Positions 25,059 to 38,920 are shown, counted from the first letter of the stretch. The stretch is DNA of 64,000 nt from Primulina eburnea (GCF_022965805.1 NC_133108.1:43780051-43844050), one strand, 5' to 3'. Notes: generated by a model from the letters alone, not told the origin. Translations and numbers: made by a program.

Positions 25059-28000
25059 TCAAAGTTCCGAAGAACGGTTAGCATACTCCTGAACCAATGC
25101 TCCAAACAAAGATTGTCTCTCCAGTAAATGAGATGGTGAATCAAACTCCTTCGCCCTACCTATCAAACAAGAAAAAGGAAACATCGGTCAAACATTACAA
25201 AAATCGAAAGACGCTTATAATCTAACAAGAGATCAATTATATGAACCTGCATCAATGACCAAAACTCTGTCACAATCCATTACTGTCGGTATTCTGTGAG
25301 CAATGCTTATGATAGTGCATGCTGCAAAGTCCTCCCGAATGATTTTCTGTATCACCCCATCTGTATGTGAATCCACTGATGCGGTTGCTTCGTCCATGAA
25401 CAGAAGTCTGCTTCTTTTTAGCATCACTCGTCCTAAGCACAGTAGTTGCCTCTGCCCGACGCTCCAGTTGTCGCCGCTGTCCGCCACTAAAAAAGTCGAG
25501 GGAAAGGGTCAATGAAACCAATATATATTCACTATATCAGTTGTAAATTTCACTGTGTAATAAGAAAAAAATTCAAATATACCAGCTGAATCAAGTTTTC
25601 CTGGTTTTGCAGACACCACATCTTTAAGTTGGCAACGATCAAGACTCTGCGTAAACAACAGTTAGGAGATTAGAAACAATACTAAGACAGCTACCAACTT
25701 GTCTCCTATTGGACACTCAATAACAAAATTGTACAAATGAGCATGTGTCGCGCTACCAAAACCCATGAATAATAAACCTTTAGCCCATAGTAAAAAGATA
25801 ATATAAACAAATGTAATTACATTGCAAATCAAGAGCCATGTTTCAAGCGTTAGGTAACCATATGGGATGATGAGGTAATGGTTGCTCCTCGACACAAGTT
25901 TCTAATATCAGCATTTTTAGTGTCAAAAGAATGATATCGCCAGCAAAATGGCTTGACTAGTACCTTCCATATATCATCGTCTGAGTATATTCCAGTTGGA
26001 TCAATATTGCTTCTCACGGTTCCTTCAAAAAGAACAGGTTCTTGAGGAATGATTCCAAATCGGGACCTGAGATCATGAAGCCCCAATGCCGATATGTCAA
26101 TGCCATCAATGACTATTTGTCCTCCCGATGGTTCCACCAATCGAAATAAAACCTGGATCAGAGTTGATTTCCCGCCTCCTGTACGACCAACAACACCTAT
26201 CTTCTCACCCCCAAATATGCTTAGAGTTATTCCTTTCAGAACTAAGGGTGTATCTGGCCGGTATCTCACCTGTTTTATCAACGATTCCAACACATACACG
26301 CATTGGAGTATCAATAATGAAATCACGTGTTTGAAACTAAAAGACAGAATCGACGAAAATCAGCTCACGCATTTACCTGCAAGTCTTTGAGATCAACATT
26401 GCCATTTGTTGGCCAACTGATCGGAGGAAGAAAGCTCGTGTTCTTCCATTCTGCCTCTGATGGTATGACAGTGAATTGTTTAATCCTTTCCACTGAGACC
26501 ATCCTATTTTCCAAATAGCAACTCGCGTACACAGCCCAGTATAGCACGGAGTTCAGGGACAGACCGTATGAGAGAGATAAGCCAACATTCTCTGAAATTT
26601 TAAGCAAGTTAAATCCCAAAGAGAGAAAATTTGGAACGTCAAAAACTTTTGTTGAATTTCTACGTCAACGGACCTGGCTTGATGATAGTGCTAGGTAAAA
26701 CAATCAGAAACATTGCAGACACACATAGGATGAAGCTTCCCATTAGTTCTAAACGAAATCCCAACCACTCGTTGGATCCATTATTGTGAAAATCCATACG
26801 TATATTTGCATTGACACGATTCACATTCTCCTGGCAAAATCTTTCCTGCTTTCTGAAACAGCGAATTGTCATAACCCCTGTAATGCTCTCTGAGAAATGA
26901 TGAATCACAGGTGCCTTAGTAATGGAATCTAATCGAGTCAATTCCCGGGATGTAGAAAGAAAATACCCCTGAAAGTAAAATAAAATTTTAATTTTGCAGT
27001 CATTTCAATGATGAAAGTACGTATTTGGCAAAAAGTTCAACTGTCAGAAAAAGGGCTTTACCCGATACCAGATATTTAGCCAAGCAAGTGGAATCAAAAG
27101 GATTATAGTTGGCCAAGCATACTGGCATGTGATGATGATGATACTAAGAAGAGTAAAGTACATTGCGACAGTCATACTCATAAAGAAAGGAATCAATATA
27201 TCAACGTTCGTCTGATCAGTTGATGCCTGCACAAGTAGAAAAGGTAAGTTATGATGCATCTTCGCTAAATTAATCTTCATTTAATTAAACAGCTTTCGTT
27301 TACTCGATAAATTTGGTAATCTGTACCCGAGTCAGCACTCTTCCAGAAGGTGTAGTATCAAAGAACGACATAGGAGCATGCAGAATACTGTGAAGGATCT
27401 GCTTGAAGAAAATCTGAGAGGTTTTTAATCCCATTACTGTGACTAGAATACTTCTCACAATAATCAATAAAAACGCTAAGGCAGCAATCATAATGTAAAC
27501 TTCAATGAACACAGAAGGGTTGAAAGACGCTGCATGTTTTTCCGAAGTTTCATAGGCCAGCCAATAGTCAGATGCCATCAATGAACCTTGCCATACAAAA
27601 GATAAAAACAACACAATAACAACACCAAACCATCCAGAATATTCAGTGCAATATAACTTGTAGACATGTAAACCAACTCGTCCTGTTTCCCTTTCTTCTT
27701 CTTTGATAAGTTTAGAACTTCCAAGATTTTGCGTGGATCGTTCTTCAGTGCCATTTACTTCTCCGTGTCTAGAAGATCTCTGAGTAGATAGCTTTGGGGA
27801 AGTTTTGTTATCTTCATTTGTTTCCACATCAACAAGTTCCATAGAAGCTTCATGTGCTGTTACTAAAACTTTAAAATCCATGTCCGATTCTAGTAGCTTA
27901 TCATACTTTCCAGATTGAACAATCGACCCTTCTCTCATAACCTGGTTTTAAGAACCATAGTCAAGTGTAAGATTTTAATAAATGCCAGTCAAAAATTCTA

Positions 28001-31000
28001 AATATATTTATGGGTTTTCAAAATGGATGTTTTTACTTACTAGGATCTGATCAACGTTATGGAGGAAGTCTACTTGGTGGGTAACAAGTATGATGGTCTT
28101 GCCTCTAAGAGCTCCTCTGACACATTCCTGTAAAAATGTTATCGAGTTATTAGAAGTGTCACGTGTCATCGCAAAGAAACGGATTTTTATGAATAGTTCC
28201 GCATAGTAACCTTGAAAATTTCGGTTCCTGTGTGAGCATCAACAGCACTAAATATATCGTCAAGTAGATAGATATCACAATCTTGATAAACCGCTCTTGC
28301 AAGTTGGATTCGCTGCTTCTGGCCACCACTTAGATTGATCCCTCGTTCCCCGATTTCAGTTTCATCTCCAAACTCCATCATTTCCAAGTCTTTTTCCAAG
28401 CAGCAAACCCTGATAGCTTCCTGGTATCTCTTCTTGTTCATAGGCAAACCAAATAGTATATTTTCTTGTATTGTCCCATTCTGAATCCATGATGTTTGGG
28501 AAACATAGGCAGTAGTGCCACATACTCTGATCTGTTATTCATGGGGAAAAAAGCATTCTGTTTAAAACAGTGAGTCATGTTATTCATGTGCAAGAAATTG
28601 TATATTTAAATGATTGCACCAATTGAAAATAGGGTTGAGTTGTATCATCAAAATTATGGAATAACAAGTAAAGCTAGGAACCATTCATCTGGATTTAAAT
28701 GAGAAGAGGGTGGACCAGTAGCAATCTCGTAACTACTTGTGCTGAAAGAGAAAAAAGCGCCACAGCTAATTTAAATGTCTGGGAGTAGATGTGTAATGAT
28801 AGCCTTGATTTGGAAGTAATAACGGCAGCAAAAGTTCGGGCATAGAAGTAGGATTATAAAATTGCAGCTTATATCGTTGATCAAAATAAAATAATCAAAA
28901 ATCATAATATAACAAGAATTCATATTCTTCATGGAAAGTTTACGACTTAGTTTCTAATCCTGCAAAGCTAATATCAGTAATCAATCTTAGTGGGTACTAG
29001 GTAATTGACTAGATGATAAATGGACTAATCTAACACAAAGAATGCAGTAAACTGAAAACTAGATTGTACCTTTCCTGACAATCTATTCATCTCACCAAGA
29101 ATTACTGCCAAGAGAGAAGACTTTCCAGATCCCACGGTTCCAACAATTGCTGCAAGCTCCCCCTTCTTTATCACTAAATTTAAATTTTTCACCACTTCTT
29201 CTCCACCTTCATCGTCCCAGCTAAACGCCCCATTTTCCACTTCCACTGCCACATCTCCATCACAATTTTCGACCCTCTCCACCGATTTTTCTACCAACTC
29301 CTTACTAATCATGAACCTATCCAACCTTTCAAGAGAGATAACAGCCTGTGAAAGTGAAATCAAAGACTGCGGAAAAGTCCTAATTGGCTCCTGCAACATC
29401 TTCAAAAGCGAAGTTGTAGTAAAAACAGTGCTAACAGATAGTGGAACCCCGAAAAGAATTGCAACCCCAAATGTAATTGCCGCAATAAAAGGTGGTACAC
29501 TCCACATGACAATGATATTTGCCGCTATAGAATACATGAATTTAGATAGCCAACCGTATTCTGCTTCACGAATGGATTGGATTCTCTTGTTAAAGTGCTC
29601 TTCCCATGCTTGGAATTTGATCACCCGCATATAGTTAAGCATCTCATTTGTTGCTTTCATTCTCGAATCACGATTCTTCATTATATTAAACTGGTAGCCG
29701 TTGTTCTTCTTTGTACGAAATAAAACAAACAACATGACCAATGCCAGTCCAAAGAGCGCAGCAAACGTGGCAGGACCTAAGTATCGATAAAGTATAACTA
29801 AAGCCACAATGATCTGTAATGGCATTAACCACAAGAAGTGAAGCTGCAGCATCATATCCGAGAGTTGTTGGGCATCAACGGCCATGTAGTTTACAATTTG
29901 ACCAACCCCATGATCTTGTCTTGCCGAACAGGATAGCCTTAATCCCTTCTTGTATAAAGAAGTAATAAGTGTGGATCGAATAAGCATGCCGAGTTTCTGG
30001 GTATTGAAGTTAAATTGGTGAGAACTCAAAACTTCCAAGAACTTCGCAACCAGTAGGATAGCCACAAGGTAATATCCTTCAAGAAGAGAACTCCTCTCCC
30101 CCGATGTGAAACTAACAAACTGCTGGATGAGTACGGGCCCAACATACATGACACAAAGCCTAACAACTGCCAGAAAAGCAGTGAAAAGGAATTGTTTCCA
30201 AAAGCATCGAATCAGTGTTCTCACAACAGGGTGCTTCGAATTATCCTCAGGTTTAGGCCAATTTCTCGCAAAAAGCTCCGACATTCGTTCCGCTCTGTCT
30301 TCAGGCGAAAGGGAAGGTATGTCCTCAACCTTGAGAGGTGATTCGTAACCTTTCTTTAGAAGGGGATTCAACCAAAGCCAAAAGGCTTTAGAAACAATAG
30401 AAGCCGAAGCAAATCTAGTAACATTTGATTTGTCCGCAAGGGGTTCATACAATTTCTCATCTCCGTCCATAACTGGATCGGAGTCCTCTACTACCGTGAC
30501 CCCGGTGGACCCTTTAACTGCTACACCAAGAAGAACAACAGACAAAAGGAACACAACTATTGAACCAATGTCATCAACTCTCAAGTCAGAACTAGCTTCA
30601 TTATAAGAAATCATACGCAAAAGCCCAGAAGCAAAGAAAAGAGCAAAGATAACAGACTCCAAAATCCAGTATATTCGTAGCGTGACCGGATGAGTAACAG
30701 CTTTAAATCTCTTCTCATGAACAATCAGAACAGCAATGACTCCATGAATGATCGCTTGAATCAACCAAAATAAACCATCTAAAGTTTTCCATGCTCTCGG
30801 GGCACTACTCGTAAAAGCAAAAATGCATATAACAATTGAACAAGCTGCAATAACTGCAGTAGCTACGAGGCAAATCTTGAACCAAGAATCAGTTTTGACA
30901 TGAACCCTCTTGTTACCAATTAGAGGCTTATTTGATTCAGACTCCGAATTCCCATTGGAAGTAAATCTTGAACACAGCTTATGAACTGAAAATCCAACCA

Positions 31001-31169
31001 AAATAACCAAGAAAATAATGTCCACAGAAGATAAAAGGGCTCTCTGAGGACATGGTGAGAGGAAGATAAATCTTAGCCACTGAACGAACTGAGAAAAAAA
31101 GCTGCTATTTGAAGATGGCATCGCAGTTCCGGAGCAAGAAAGGGAGGTGATCCAAGAAGATGATGCCAT
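25059..31169 (-). CDS. ABC transporter C family, ABCC4/ABCC14-type (MRP)
   Basis: Full-length multidrug-resistance-associated ABC transporter, 1,502 residues, 11 exons: 31169-29070, 28531-28211, 28127-28041, 27941-27327, 27226-27062, 26968-26674, 26591-26377, 26269-25964, 25646-25583, 25486-25247, 25159-25059. All junctions are GT-AG and in phase. N-terminal extra membrane domain, then TMD1, NBD1 (Walker [10 protein letters not shown] 677-685, LSGGQ 767-771, Walker B IYLLDD 787-792), TMD2, NBD2 (Walker [10 protein letters not shown] 1294-1302, signature WSVGQ 1397-1401, Walker B ending MDE at 1422). The degenerate second signature is normal in ABCC proteins. The start is the ATG giving [12 protein letters not shown]; an upstream GTG is not used. 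Plant relatives are vacuolar or plasma-membrane pumps (folates, cytokinins and conjugates in Arabidopsis ABCC4/14 work); the substrate here is inference. The stop follows ANRSSEL. Confidence 0.95.
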
Positions 31170-32120
31170 ACTGCCCACAAATGAAATCCCAAATCACGAA
31201 CTTTTGGGACTACTTGTTTTAGTTTGCAGTATTAACTCCAACTTTCATCTCTTGCCGACCTGCAAAGTAGACAAAGCATTTAATGAGTAATTCTTGAATT
31301 GTGGGCAGACCGCCTAGACGTGTTCGTGCCTGGTAAATATCGATGATCATGTAATATAATAAGACAATTATTATCCTAGATATCATAGAATTAAATATAG
31401 ATTGAGTACGTATGAGTTCAGTTCGGGAACAATGTTCCTTCCACTGGGTTTAAGTTGATTTTTTCTCTTTCTTTGGTCTCCTTTTTTTTTTCTTTATTGC
31501 AAGATAAATTATTACACCATCAGAGAAAGTTAACAAACTCTCTTTAATATAATAATGATGATGGTGATTATACAATCAACATATTGTATGAATAAGATTA
31601 GCTTTTAAATTAACATGAACAATTCCACATCTTTTAAATCGCATTATCAGTCAAAAGAAATACAGGAACCAGACTTTTAGGAATCGCTCCAGTCTTTACA
31701 GCCCAAAAAAAAAAAAACGACGACAAAACGTTAATCATGAGACGAACTAGTGAAAAGAAAAAGGCTAGATCGAACTTTTTCCACAAAAGAGAACTAGTGC
31801 ATTTTCGGCCATAGCGTAAAAGCGTCAAAACCATCGTTGAACAGTTCAAAGCCCATTAAAATGGAACCGATTAAATAAACATGGAAAGTTACAAAAATGA
31901 TGCTACAAATAGGTGATCACCAGGACTAAAATTATTAACTTTTGAAGCGGAGAAGAAGGAAAAAAAACATGGGAAGCAATTAAAAGCGAAAGTGCAAGTC
32001 AAATTACTCAATGGGTTCCAGCGATACGTGTGATAAACAGCTATTACCTGCTAAAAGCATCGGCGCTTGGTCTCCAGCGCAGAATCAAGAATGGAGGAGG
32101 GAATAGAATTAGAAAGGGCT
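31170..32120 (-). other. ABCC 5' UTR with probable intron, and promoter
   Basis: On the minus strand a good donor (CAG|GTAATAG, exon end 32048) and a good acceptor (TTTGCAG|GTCGG, exon start 31259) frame a 788-bp intron that would place a noncoding first exon near 32050-32110. Leader introns are common in plant ABCC genes. No other gene seen here. Confidence 0.45.
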
Positions 32121-32703
32121 AATAAACACAAATTGCACCATTTCCGTGTGGAAAAATAGAGACGTGGAGGACAAAAAGGAAAAAAGGACTTTTGGTGGAA
32201 GAATCGAAATTTTGGACAAGTAAACGACCGCGACCCGGAGATGACAACTATTCAAACAAACGTCGAGAAATATATATTATAAAAAAAGACAATCCAGAAA
32301 AGGACGAACACGTATATATTTCTTTTCTGTGGTTTTTAATTCGCAAAAAATACGTGAATATGAATCGATCATCGATGGGTTGAACCATATGCATACGTCG
32401 GATTGCTTGAAATGAATGAGAAGATTCCAAAATTTGAAATTATATTATATGGTGGTGTTAAGTGTTAACCATAACCAGCTCGGCGAGTATGCGGGACTGT
32501 CACGTGGAATTTTAGCATTGAATGCGCATGCTGGCAGTGTGTAGACGGTCCTCCTTTCTTCTTTCTTAATCTTCTATACGTGGACAGATTGAATACTAGG
32601 TACTCATATTGCAATTATTGTTGTAATGTTTTTTCGGTTATATTTTGACAGGTGTAATTTCCCTCAAAAAATTTAATGAAATCTTCAATTATTACTGATA
32701 GGT

Positions 32704-32872
32704 TTTTTTGAAATGATTTCACGAATTTTTATCTATAAAACGAATCAACTCTACATATATTCACAATAAAAAGTAATATTTTTAGCATAAAAAGTAAATA
32801 TTTTTTTATGAATGACTCAAATAAGATACTACTCACAAAATATGACTCATAAACTGTCTCATATAAATTTTT
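32704..32872 (-). mobile_element. MITE, GTGAGAC family, strongly decayed
   Basis: A minus-oriented remnant recognised by the core AATAAAAAGTAATATTTTTAG-like block and the order of the flanking motifs. The terminal blocks have lost most of GTGAGACGGTCTCAC. Confidence 0.5.
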
Positions 32873-32938
32873 ATCAATTACTACATTCTCGATTAAACGA
32901 CTAAATCAATCGAAATCGAAATCTTGATTCGGTCAAAT

Positions 32939-32940
<2 letters not shown>

Positions 32941-32979
<39 letters not shown>

Positions 32980-33195
32980 CAAATTATTAAATAAATAGAA
33001 ATCAAATTATTATATACAAAAATGTACGTGTAATTTTGACATATATATATATCATTTTGATATATATATATATATATATATACAAAAATGTACGTGTAAT
33101 TTTGACATATATATATATCATTTTGATATATATATATATCATTTTGATATATATATATATATCATTTTGATATATATATATATATATATATATAT
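32941..33195. repeat. TA microsatellite cluster with duplicated unit
   Basis: Several TA tracts alternate with the words TCATTTTGA and ACAAAAATGTACGTGTAATT. The second word occurs twice, 66 bases apart (about 33016 and 33082), so a unit of word plus TA tract was duplicated. Confidence 0.85.
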
Positions 33196-33371
33196 ACTTG
33201 TACATTTTTTTTATATAATAATTTGATTTCTATTCAAATAAAATACAATACGATAATTACAAAATTAATGAGATGTACTTATACTGACAGGTATAATTGT
33301 TTCTCGTTTACAACTTAATTCAAAAAAAATTATTTTACAGAAAAATAAATAAATAGGAATCGATTTTGTAG

Positions 33372-36300
33372 ATGATTTATGGGTAAATTTGTGAAAAATC
33401 TTTCTGCAAATCTTTGAATTAAAATTCAGTACATCATTGTAATTTTTTAAGATTTAGTATTTGACAGTGATATAATTTTAGTTTTAACTCCATATAAACT
33501 CAAAGTTAAAGAATATTTTAAAATATATTTTTTTCCCACAAAAATTACACGTCTTCTTCATCTAAAATATAATGGCAAAAACTTGTATGAGACGGTCTCA
33601 CGGGTCATATTTGTGAGACGGATCTCTTATTTGGGTCACCCATGAAAAAGTATTACTTTTTATGCTAAGAGTATTACTTTTTATTGTGAATATGGGTAGG
33701 GTTGACCCGTCTCACAGATTATGATCCGTGAGACGGTCTCACATAAGACTCACTCAAATATAATTTTAAAAAAAAATTATTTCTCGATTATCATAGAATA
33801 AAAGTAAATACTTATTTTGACATACAGAGTACTTATTATAGGATTTTGGATACTTGATTTCGCTCTTTCAATACTCTAAATATATAAGAAATTACTATAT
33901 TTCCGAGTAATCACCACAAATTCGGTCATTGTTAGTCTTTAATTTAAAAATACATTATGATCACTTATTTATGTCATTTTAATTTTTTTTTTTTTAAAAA
34001 ACATAGTTTACCACTTATCATGAAATAAGATTATATATTTATTTGACCTACAAAGTAAATATTTTAGAGTTCCAAATGCTTAATTTGGCTCTTTGAATAC
34101 TCCAAATATGTAAGAAATGCTGGATCTTCGAACAATCACAATAAATTCAACAATTGTTAGTATTTTCAATGAAACTGTGTTAGGATGAATTATTCATATC
34201 ATCTCATTTTTGAAAAATCACAGTTTCTCACTAATTATGGAATTATAAAAAATACTTATTTTTACCGATAAAGTACATATTTTGGGCTCCAGATTTTTGA
34301 TTTGACTATCTGGATACTTCAAATGTGTAAGAAAATATATGAGTATAAATAATATTAAGTAACTTTTGATAGCGTCATTTGTGAAGTTAAAATGTTATAC
34401 CTAAATTGGTACAAAGAGTATCTAATTAGAGTTTGTAAATACATGATTTTACTCGCTAAATACTCATATCCAATTATTTGGAGTTGTCAAAATATAGTTC
34501 GAAGTTAATATTGAGTGACACTAATGATGACATTCATGAAGTAAAAAAATTTATACCTAAATTAATAAATAAGACATAATTTGGGTCCACAAATACTTGA
34601 TGTTTTTATCCTTTAAATACTCACATTCGATTATTTAAGGATGTCAAAATATATAGTTTGAAGTTAGTATTGAGTGATATTTGATAATGAGATTTGTGAA
34701 TGTGTGATTTTTGTGGACAAAATTGTTGAGTGACATTTTAAATTTATATTTTGAATGAGGAAGACATGTGTACTTTTTGTGGACAAAATTATATATTTTT
34801 TTAAATAATAAAAAGGAAAAATTGTAACTTTGGGTTTTTTAAGGAGTTAAAACTAAACTTATATTTGTCAGGTATTAAATCTAAAAAATTATGGTAAAGT
34901 ACTGAATTTTAATTCAAAGATATGCATAGGGATTTTTCACATATTTACTCATGATTTATTTTGGATAAAAACTTAAAAATTAATAACAATATATTTAATG
35001 ATTGATATTAAAAATTAATATCCATGGAGTCGAATTAGATACTATTATTATTAAATTAAACATCACATTTTTACTTCACGAATGTCATTATCAAGTGTCA
35101 TTATTAAATTAAGCATCACATTTTTAACTTCACGAATGTCATTATCAAATGTCATTCCATATTTACTTCAAACTATTCATTTTGAAATCCTCAAATAGTC
35201 GGATATGCGTATTTAAGGGTAAAATAAACTATTTGTAACTCAAATTAGGTTTTCTTTATACCAATTCATGTATCACATTTTTACTACACGAATGACACAA
35301 TGAAAAATATTCACTTCAAACTATATTATTTGAACATCATCAAATAATCGAATTTAAATATTTAAAGAATAAAATCAAGCATGTGGACTCGAATTATGTC
35401 TTATTTGTATTAATTTAGATATCAAATTTTTACTTCATTAATGTCATTTAGGGAGTACAATAATGTATTTGTAGACTCTAATTATATATTCTTCGCACCA
35501 ATCCAGGTATCACATTTTAACTTCACAAATGACGCCATCAACAGTCACTTAATATTATTTGAAACTCAAGTATTTTTCTTACACATTTGAAATATTCAAA
35601 TAGCCAAATCAAATATTTGGAACACCAAAATAGGTACTTTATTGGTTAAAATAACTATTTTTTCTAATTACATGATTAATGAGAAACTGTGTTTTTTTCA
35701 AAAATTAGATAAAATGAATAAGTAATCATAATGCAATTTCAATGAAAAGACTAACAATTACTGAATTTATGGTTATTGCTCGAAGATCCAGTAATTTCTT
35801 ACACATTTACAGTATTTGAAGAGCCAAATTAAGTATTTGGAACTCCAAAATATATATTTTGTTTGTCAAAATAAATATTTAATCTTATTTCATGATGAAT
35901 GGTGAACCATGTTTTTTTAAAAAAATTAAAATGACATGAATAAGTTATAATAATACATCTTTCATAAAAAGACCAACAATAACCGAATTTGTGGTGGTTA
36001 CTCGAAAATATAGTATTTTCTTATACATTTTGAGTATTCGAAGAGCGAAATGAAGTATCGGAAACCCCAAAATAGATAATCTATATGTCAAAATAAGTAT
36101 TTAATCTTATTTCATGATAATTGAAAAATAATTTTTTTTTAAAATTATATTTTGGATAAAAAAGACATGTGTAATTTTTGTGGATAAAATTATATATTTT
36201 TTTTAATTAATAAAAGAGTAAAATTGTAACTTTAGGTTGTTACGGAGTTAAAACTAAAATTACATCATTGTCAGATATTAAATCTTAAAAAATTATGACG

Positions 36301-36385
36301 TGGTGTTGAATTTTAATTCAAAGACATGTTTAGGGATTTTTCACATATTTACTCATGTTTTATTTTGGATAAAAAATTAAAAATT
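33372..36385. repeat. 3-kb imperfect inverted repeat (foldback-like)
   Basis: The left arm (about 33372-34720) and right arm (about 35040-36385) are reverse complements over their whole length with frequent mismatches, apart from one MITE inserted in the left arm. Matching landmarks: left GTGAAAAATC at 33393 versus right GATTTTTCAC near 36337; left CCACAAAAATTACACG near 33537 versus its complement near 36170; left TAGTTTGAAGTTAG near 34655 versus its complement near 35160. A 300-bp loop holds another copy (about 34740-35020) of the right terminal module in the same orientation. Both arms contain diverged internal subrepeats of roughly 215 and 155 bp. No coding potential. It could be a foldback or Mutator-like transposon with very long inverted ends, or a hairpin RNA locus. 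Confidence 0.75.
33574..33755 (+). mobile_element. MITE, GTGAGAC family, reference copy
   Basis: A 182-bp element starting GGCAAAAACTTGTATGAGAC and ending AGACTCACTC. It is flanked by a perfect 9-bp duplication AAATATAAT (33565-33573 and 33756-33764). The uninterrupted site is preserved in the opposite arm of the inverted repeat at about 36139-36157, which fixes both ends. Terminal 40-odd bases of the two ends are imperfect inverted repeats, both containing GTGAGAC-GTCTCAC. Confidence 0.93.
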
Positions 36386-38242
36386 AATAACAATATGTTT
36401 CATGATTGATATTATAAAAAGAATACGCGATAATTGAAATGACTGTGATGGACATTAATAAGTGTTACTTTTTTTCTTTTTTTCTTGTGATGATTGGACT
36501 GTGATGGACATTAATAAGCGCTACTGGTGGCTGTCATTGTGGGTGAAGTGGTGGGTGCAGATATTTTTCAAGCAGGGATGTTTTAGTAATTGTATCATAG
36601 AATAAAATATTAATAATGCGTATTAAAATCTTATTAAATAATATATATTAATAATATATATTTTATAACACAACATTAAATAAATATATATACCTTCCAT
36701 TTTTCATCATTTGGATTATGCATTATTCCTTTATCGCATCCTGTAAAACAAATGGTATCTTACTAGTTTTTTTTTTTTTTTAAGTGATGGTATCTTACTA
36801 GTTAAGATGATAAGAATATATCAAAAACGTTTGAGCAAACTAATAAAATGCACAATATCCACGAATAGATGTTTAATAAATGTGAGGAATTAATGAAAAA
36901 ATAATTACATTCGTTACGTAACTTGTTCGAATTATTTATCGATTTTAAATGAATACAAAACTCATTTTTCTAACATATAAACACTCTTTTTTTTTATACG
37001 AAGACGAGGTTCAAAAATCTCAAACCTGACTTGCCCTTTAAAAGGAGCACGGGTGTACGCACTTGAGTAGTCGAGTGCAGTGATGGAGCCAATAGGGGTG
37101 GATGGGTGCGACCTTCCTTGTCGATTTTTTAATTTATTGATCATGGGTCTAAAATAATTATTTTTTATTATTATTATTTTTCCCTTAATATATACCTTGT
37201 TTCCCTAAAAAAATTTTTGTCCTACCAACTTCTATTTTTTGGTTCCGTTTTGTGGACGGTATATGAACATGACTGCATCACAAGTTTGAAGCAATTGATG
37301 TTGACTCGTAATTACACATCGTCGACTCCTTTCGAAACAACACACAATATTCAATATTCTATGCAAAATTAATTAAAAAATTAAATGAAATAAAAAAGTT
37401 CGTCATTCATGACGTCAAATTTACGGAAGTTAGCTTGAGAATTGGTCGTATGGCCCTTTGGCATGATTCAGATCGTATATTTTGAACGGCTCGTGTTTCA
37501 TCGCAGTGCGTGCATTCGAGACTAGTTACTCCACGACCCTACAAAAAATAATGACTAATCAATTCAGTGTCCCCAATTCATAAAATAGAGACATAAATGA
37601 ACAAAAGTCATATTTTATACATCCCTACACGTTAAACATATATAATTGTTAATAATAGTCATTTTAATTAAGTTATTTTGAATTGTATATATATTTTTTG
37701 ATAATCATCCCTGTAAAATTAGCTTTCTGAGTGTGTTAGATGTTCTACCGCTTGAATTAAGTTTTTAGAGATGTATATTTCGACTTAAACAATCCTCAAC
37801 TTTATCCATATATTACTTAGACAATCTTCTATCATTTAGTTTTTAATGGTAGAGTTTTGTCAAGTGTCAGAGTAAACAAAAATATTGGAGCCATTTTAAA
37901 TAAATTGTGATTATTATATTTATCATGTAAATTAGTAGAAATGAATTCGAATTTCTTCTATTTAAATTATATATCAATTAAAATAAATTTAAAATCACGG
38001 ATTTCAAATTACTTATTCCAAATACAACTTAAATTAATTCATCTTTTTAAACACATTATTTTGTTTTGCAAATTTTGTCAGTAGGGATTTTATCAATCAC
38101 GAATATATTTTATTCAGAAAGTGAAAAACTAGATCAATCTACACAAATCATGTTTCGGACTCGTGTCGTCCTATATTGATTACCACATGCCATGTACTCG
38201 TCTTTTCCATGTGTGAGACACGGTGCATTAAATAAAGTTGGT

Positions 38243-38274
<32 letters not shown>

Positions 38275-38920
38275 AAAACTTGTGTGAGACGGTCTCACAG
38301 GTCGTAATTGTGAGACGGATCTCTTATTTGGGTCACCCATGAAAAAGTATTACTTTTTATGCTAAAAATATTACTTTTTATTGTGAATATGAGTAGGATT
38401 GACCCGTCTCACAGATTATGATCCGTGAGACGGTCTCACATGAGACTCACTCATATATATATATTTTGTGAGATAATCTCAAACAGATCGACTCGATTCA
38501 TATATATAATTCGAATCTATAATAAAGTTAATCTATGATATAATCTCATAAAAAAATCTATGATCAAATTAACGACTATGGTCCAAAATATTATTATATT
38601 TAATGGCTGGTCAGACAAAATGGGTCGTAATTTGGGAATCTTTTATTTTCTGGCCACAACAAATCTTTTAGGTCGAAATCTTTCATTTCCCACATACGAA
38701 ACTTATATATACCTATATATTGAATTTATATGGTGGGTCTAAGTATTATTTAATCTGGGTGTATATTAAATCAACCTATATTGACAACGGGCGTACTCAA
38801 AGTGATGATTTATAATTCGCCAGAATTTAATTTGTCCGAACATTGTATTTGGATTGAGGTATTTAATAAACGATAACCATCTTGGTAAATTGATAGGTTT
38901 AAATTTTGCTCGATATAAAT
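36386..38920. other. Gene-free AT-rich spacer with one MITE
   Basis: A 20-odd base word beginning GACTGTGATGGACATTAAT occurs twice (36441 and 36498). A MITE lies at 38271-38452 next to a TA tract. Nothing else is recognised; short open frames have no family features. Confidence 0.6.
38271..38452 (+). mobile_element. MITE, GTGAGAC family
   Basis: A 182-bp copy very close to the reference copy at 33574. It is inserted in a TA tract; ATATATATA flanks both sides, compatible with a 9-bp target duplication but not informative in that context. Confidence 0.9.

Larger units (their letters stand above)
32121..33371. other. Spacer with degenerate MITE and TA-rich repeats
   Basis: ABCC upstream region, then a decayed GTGAGAC MITE (about 32704-32872) and a cluster of TA microsatellites (32941-33195). 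No gene. Confidence 0.6.

Noticed and set aside
33002..33205. Open frame of alternating Tyr/Ile residues
   Set aside because: A translation of TA microsatellites.
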